NCBI RefSeq assembly: GCF_964355755.1
Contig: NC_092675.1
Coordinates: 28,730,912-28,794,911 of the forward strand
Source of the DNA: Antedon mediterranea
Lineage: Eukaryota; Echinodermata; Crinoidea; Comatulida; Antedonidae
Length of the DNA stretch: 64,000 nt
Reading direction: 5' to 3'
Shown here: in pieces, positions 62,801 to 64,000 of the stretch
How the letters are laid out: each line of letters begins with the position of its first letter
Numbering within the stretch: the first letter of the stretch is position 1
Notes under the pieces: model-generated
What the model was told of the DNA's origin: nothing
The model's database searches: none
What the model saw: only the letters and a program-made list of their open reading frames with translations
Made by a program: the position numbers and the translations under genes

Positions 62801-62891
62801 TGCATCTCATCCTCCCGAGGTGGTTCCCATGAAATGCGGATTGCTGTTGAGTTCACCGCTTCAACCATAACTTTTCGTGGCGCACCAGGAA
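35815..62891 (-). CDS. Type IIa receptor protein tyrosine phosphatase (LAR/PTPRD/PTPRS-like), 5' part outside window
   Basis: Twenty exons with matching phases: 62891-62698, 54568-54451, 49593-49408, 49104-49012, 47810-47520, 46370-46068, 45755-45655, 45490-45313, 43378-43298, 41702-41612, 41443-41167, 40920-40748, 40157-39953, 39541-39116, 38858-38418, 37935-37765, 37301-37041, 36708-36554, 36379-36244, 35883-35815; about 1316 codons. In order they encode five FN3 domains, a membrane-proximal region with a furin-like RLRR site, one transmembrane helix (40760-40850), D1 with KNRY, WPDHGVP and [10 protein letters not shown], and D2 with KNRL, WPEQGVP and [10 protein letters not shown]. The protein ends GSFDHYAN. 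Known roles of the family: cell-surface receptors for proteoglycans and synaptic partners in axon growth and synapse formation; D1 dephosphorylates phosphotyrosine and D2 is nearly inactive. The Y-to-L and D-to-E changes seen in D2 match that. Ig domains and signal peptide lie beyond the right edge. Which vertebrate paralogue is closest cannot be told; it may be a pre-duplication single gene. Confidence 0.95.
36759..36929. mobile_element. MITE family A copy
   Basis: AAAGCTCTGTTAACACTATC on the left and TAGTGTAGAAACAGCTTTAT on the right, with CCATATATGG, CCATATTTGG and GATGATGTCATATC inside. Phosphatase intron in the D2 region. Confidence 0.85.
37618..37739. mobile_element. MITE family A copy, shortened
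   Basis: TCTGTCTACACTATCACAC on the left and GATAGTGTAGACAAGAGCTT on the right. It ends 26 bp from phosphatase exon 37765-37935. Confidence 0.8.
38234..38397. mobile_element. MITE family A copy
   Basis: AAAGCTCTGTCTACACTTTC on the left and GATAGTGTAGACAGAGCTTA on the right. It ends about 20 bp from the donor of the D1 catalytic exon 38418-38858. Confidence 0.85.
39617..39780. mobile_element. MITE family A copy
   Basis: TAAAGCTCTGTCTGCACTTT on the left and GATAGTGTAGACAGAGCTTT on the right, with CCAAATATGG and CCATATATGG inside. Confidence 0.85.
40492..40519. repeat. (AGT)n microsatellite
   Basis: About nine uninterrupted AGT units in a phosphatase intron. Confidence 0.9.
40990..41063. repeat. 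Two-copy repeat TGTTATA-poly-C-TCTGTGGT
   Basis: CCTGTTATAATACCACCCCC and CCTGTTATACTACCCCCCCC, each followed by CTCTGTGGT, are about 38 bp apart in a phosphatase intron. Confidence 0.7.
41875..42039. mobile_element. MITE family A copy
   Basis: AAAGCTCTGTCTACACTACC on the left and GATAGTGTGGACAGAGCTTT on the right. Core with CCAAATATGG and GACATCATCATG. Confidence 0.85.
42288..42868. repeat. Diverged 80-bp direct repeat flanking a SINE
   Basis: 42288-42366 and 42793-42868 are alignable copies: both contain ATTACACAACTTCCTATTTA or CATATCACACAACTCCCTAT, then CAAGACACTG or CAAGACCACTG, then TCAAATTGTCTTT. They sit on either side of the SINE at 42415-42788. They are too long and too diverged for a target-site duplication. 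Confidence 0.65.
42415..42788 (+). mobile_element. tRNA-derived SINE with poly-A tail (best copy)
   Basis: The head GAGTGGCCGAGCGGTTAAGA is a Leu/Ser-type tRNA box A, and GGGTTCGAGGCTC is a box B about 50 bp later. A non-tRNA body (GTTCTGGTGGTAGAACGAGT, CCTAGTACATCTTTCGAGAC) leads to a 3' segment and an A-rich tail at 42767-42786. Related copies lie at 8059, 18470 and 19829. It is in a phosphatase intron. Confidence 0.8.
43298..43378 (-). CDS. 81-nt cassette-type exon of the receptor phosphatase
   Basis: The exon begins after AACAG, ends before GTAGTCC and is symmetric (phase 1 on both sides), so including or skipping it keeps the frame. Its 27 residues are threonine- and alanine-rich (TATAAATTD) with NET and NTT sequons, between the last FN3 domain and the membrane-proximal region. 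The donor is weaker than its neighbours'. I infer alternative splicing; this exon is also listed in the full gene. Confidence 0.55.
44070..44475. repeat. 22-bp minisatellite array 1
   Basis: CAAGTCTGTGTCAAGTTTTG GG repeats, itself two related 11-mers, with many phase shifts and one-base variants. It follows TATTCCCTTTGAATGTAG. It lies in a phosphatase intron. Confidence 0.9.
44756..45000. repeat. 22-bp minisatellite array 2
   Basis: The same CAAGTCTGTGTCAAGTTTTG unit, again preceded by TATTCCCTTTGAATGTGG. The shared leader shows that the array and its flank were duplicated about 690 bp apart. The open frames read through it are by-products of repeat composition. Confidence 0.9.
45091..45141. 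repeat. Perfect 18-bp inverted repeat
   Basis: CTCATCATCATAAAATAA and TTATTTTATGATGATGAG are exact complements around a 12-nt loop, in a phosphatase intron. It may form a hairpin in RNA or DNA. It is too AT-rich and short to call a microRNA precursor. Confidence 0.6.
46430..46505. repeat. Short AT-rich tandem repeat
   Basis: ATTATTATTAAGTTATTTAA recurs three times, with the unit near 27-30 bp, in a phosphatase intron. Confidence 0.7.
49827..50506 (+). repeat. Left LTR
   Basis: TGTTA...TAACA ends. Near its right part lie AATAAA at 50434-50439 and TATAAAA at 50453-50459, candidate poly(A) and promoter signals. Confidence 0.95.
50512..50529 (+). promoter_or_regulatory. Primer binding site (tRNA-Pro type)
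   Basis: TGGGGGGTCATCCGGGAA, 5 nt after the LTR, differs at only a few positions from the classic tRNA-Pro primer site of retroelements. Confidence 0.7.
50636..53212 (+). CDS. Gag-protease-partial reverse transcriptase polyprotein of the LTR element
   Basis: One open frame of 858 codons from the ATG at 50636. Order: a SAP-like N-terminus (about 15-60), a charged coiled coil (about 80-125), a Gag capsid-like region (about 135-300), a CCHC zinc knuckle with C349, C352, H357 and C362, an aspartic protease motif DTGA at 426, a 12-residue triplicated segment beginning SEDNLTS near 583-620, and the N-terminal half of reverse transcriptase from about 708 up to the YIDD motif near 848. Known roles: particle assembly, polyprotein cleavage and cDNA synthesis. 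The frame stops at TAG (53210) just after the RT active site, where homologues continue, and recognisable sequence fades soon after. Gag and Pro are fused without a frameshift. I infer a defective pol; Gag could still be made. Confidence 0.9.
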   Translation: MVFEPETFFADPTQEVFNSLKKDDLLKLATHLGLKDVESSMRKNDIKSRLLTYLVEEDIFDSSVMSSQVDSSIDAKLREIELQNMKEIEIRRMELEFEREERDFKLKLRELELASGISQPISNPKFDVTKHIRLVPPFQEKEVDKFFLHFEKIAENLKWPKEHWTLLLQSVLTGKAREIYTDLSFEQSSSYDVVKELILKGYELVPEAYRQQFRNKQRQTNQTHLELAQTKERLFDRWCASKQTNKDYDRLRQLILIEEFKSCITPDVRTYLDEQKAETLGQAARLADDYALTHKQAFIQKPQSQSVMSSGNKVQPNTSSQSDTTSTPPKPTYTPNKSDQQFPSPSTTCNYCKKPGHIMSECFALKRKEGKSKPSGLVLVKKQKNENLKNLVSDSVLDGYSPFMSDGFVSLIGDDLNLKSVRILRDTGASQSLLLEGILPLSDRSSTWEDVLLQGIELGYFNVPLHNIVIKSDFINGPVVVGVLKELPFMGVTFVLGNDLAGAMVKVDETTPDPSMFPVCAITHSISQQIDEVILGDTFLASEFNSPSDDTLFTGIMPRVSLTKEKLIAEQVDDSNIYKNVISEDNLTSAICTISEDNLTSVLCANSEDNLTSVLSATELISITPATKVESDLNLNVQNNNGGNYDLNAESCLRLQHSEVLANLDAKFVHLTDAERIELTKLVLGHNSSFPDVPVQINNDDDAKLLKEHPYHLKIIQQNYLKQEMYMLQTDIIEPSFSQWSSPCVLVLKPDGSYRLCTDFRKVNVVPKADSYPLTRINDCLYKLGKFDLLKGYWQVSLIERVKEISAFVTNDGLYQYKRMPLGMRNAPATFQRLLNSVIADINGCEGYIDDVIVYSDT
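53213..53429 (+). pseudogene. Residual pol sequence and purine tract before the right LTR
   Basis: After the stop the same frame still has RT-like residues ([20 protein letters not shown]) for about 30 codons, then decays. No RNase H or integrase motifs follow. AAGGAGGGGTG at 53419-53429 is the likely polypurine tract. Confidence 0.75.
53430..54109 (+). repeat. Right LTR
   Basis: 680 bp, the same length as the left LTR and, on line-by-line reading, the same sequence. Confidence 0.95.
55523..55686. mobile_element. MITE family A copy
   Basis: AAAGCTCTGTCTACACTATT on the left and GATAGTGTGAACAGAGCTTT on the right, with a CCATATTTGG motif inside. Confidence 0.85.
56348..56365 (-). CDS. Candidate 18-nt microexon of the receptor phosphatase
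   Basis: On the minus strand AAGGATCAACTTCAACAG lies between CTATCACTAG and GTACTGG, with an upstream pyrimidine-rich stretch. It encodes KDQLQQ, is phase 0 on both sides, and would insert between the exons 62698 and 54568, which are themselves joined in phase 0. Type IIa phosphatases are known to use microexons in the extracellular region. Chance is a real alternative for so short a sequence. Confidence 0.3.
60580..60840. repeat. Dispersed TCATGAATAT repeats
   Basis: ATCATGAATATGGTAAT and shorter TCATGAATATT forms recur at least eight times at irregular spacing in the 8.1-kb phosphatase intron. Confidence 0.6.
61377..62350. repeat. 23-bp minisatellite, about 42 copies
   Basis: The unit ATGTATGAATATGTATTAAT CCA varies mainly at two T/C positions (ATGTAT or ATGCAT; ATGTATT or ATGCATT). 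Subtype blocks recur along the array, which suggests multi-unit amplification. The right end decays into irregular units to about 62440. It lies in the 8.1-kb intron, about 350 bp from the next FN3 exon. Confidence 0.95.
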
Positions 62892-64000
62892 CTAAACGAA
62901 CAAACCCCAAGATGATGAAGATTATTAAATGTAATAAAAACATAAGCACATGCTAAAAATATGATAAGATGATGTTTAGGATTGCACATTATTAACTACT
63001 GAATAATAGTAGTATTTCCTTATTTTGTTATATTTGAATGAAGTAACATATTTTAGCATTTAAAAAATATATATATATATATAAACATGTTTTGATGTAA
63101 AAATTGTAAATTAATCATGTAAAAATAATTCCTATATCAATATTCAAACATAAGTAGAATAAAAAAAATTAACCATTATTTCATAATACGATAACATCAA
63201 TTTAATAATAAAAAATCGATGCCTAACATACATAAACACAATAATCATATATAAGCGATGGAATTTCAACTAAGATGAAAAGGAGAAAATGCCCTATGGG
63301 AAGATGGAGGCAAACGCTGGATCCGAGCTTCTTTGTATTGTGAAAAAAATGCATGCGGATCAAATTCACATGCATGGTGCATAATTTTTTTAAACTCTTT
63401 AATAAATTATTAAACCTGATACAAATTCTGTGCACGCATAGTTACAAGCAGACAATTGTCAATCATGCTATAAAGCCATGCCCTTTGACCTGTACGCAAG
63501 TTCAAATGCAGTGTATGATAGTGAGGGAGGAAGTAAATTATAAGGAATAGCAGATTTTAAATTTGGTGATTGGTGAAATACTTTCATTCACAATTTTTGA
63601 ACTGCAAAACACAAGTTAGGAAAAGATTATAAGGAAAATAAAATCCACAGTAAGTTATCGAGTTTAAATAAGGAAAATGTTTAATTTATATGGTCTTTAT
63701 CTATATTATAAGAGTGAGATTTTTTACATTTGTCTGTGTATACAAATGTTATTGCATGCATTTATACTCAAAGTGACAGGATTGTGTTTTAAACTATACC
63801 ACCCAAGGAGGGGAGTGGGTGGGGATGAAGGAAACCACACTGGCTGGGTATGTATGCTTGTATTCAATATTAGGAGTTCTAAATCTTTGATGAATATATA
63901 AATAAAATCTCATTTAAATTTGCAACAAGCAAACACTTTTTGTAGGTCTATTTAATTCCCATTTTCAAGCATTTACTATAGTTTATATAAAATGTACAAT
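62892..64000 (-). other. Phosphatase intron running off the window
   Basis: AT-rich sequence with an (AT)n run near 63068. No further FN3 or Ig exon is recognisable, so the next 5' exon must lie beyond 64000. Confidence 0.5.

Overview
This is an AT-rich animal nuclear genome window with spliced genes, GT-AG introns and dense small transposons. I rebuilt the genes by hand, joining exons by splice sites and reading phase. The ZYG11B-like, KDM4 and type IIa receptor tyrosine phosphatase genes all look metazoan. KDM4 keeps the PHD and double Tudor tail, and the style of genome fits a marine invertebrate, possibly an echinoderm. The species cannot be fixed from the sequence alone.

Layout from left to right. 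At 145-240 (+) lies one probable exon of an unidentified gene that runs off the left edge. At 1022-3260 (-) is a complete three-exon gene for a 189-residue PDZ protein. At 6411-16241 (-) is a 13-coding-exon ZYG11B-like gene (757 residues), a substrate receptor for a Cullin-2 ubiquitin ligase. Head-to-head with it, at 17916-30844 (+), is a complete 17-coding-exon KDM4 histone demethylase gene (1220 residues: JmjN, JmjC, AT-hook-like linker, double PHD, double Tudor). Convergent with KDM4, from 35815 to 62891 (-) and continuing past the right edge, is a LAR/PTPRD/PTPRS-type receptor tyrosine phosphatase gene. Twenty of its exons are visible here: five FN3 domains, a membrane-proximal region, one transmembrane helix and the D1 and D2 phosphatase domains.

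Mobile DNA fills the introns and spacers. A Gypsy-type LTR retrotransposon (49827-54109, +) sits antisense in a phosphatase intron. Its two 680-bp LTRs look identical, but its pol region stops inside reverse transcriptase. One MITE family (called A here) has about 18 copies; its repeats carry CArG-box-like motifs. Families B and C, two other inverted-repeat elements and several tRNA-derived SINE-like elements are also present.

Several minisatellites stand out. The most unusual is a 65-bp array in KDM4 whose first unit covers the end of coding exon 7 and its splice donor, so the exon end and donor are copied about 11 times into the intron. Others are a 30-bp array translated as 10-residue repeats in the KDM4 linker, a 48-bp array in a KDM4 intron, a duplicated pair of 22-bp arrays and a 23-bp array of about 42 copies in phosphatase introns. 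I found no prokaryotic-type operon, CRISPR array or other defence system.
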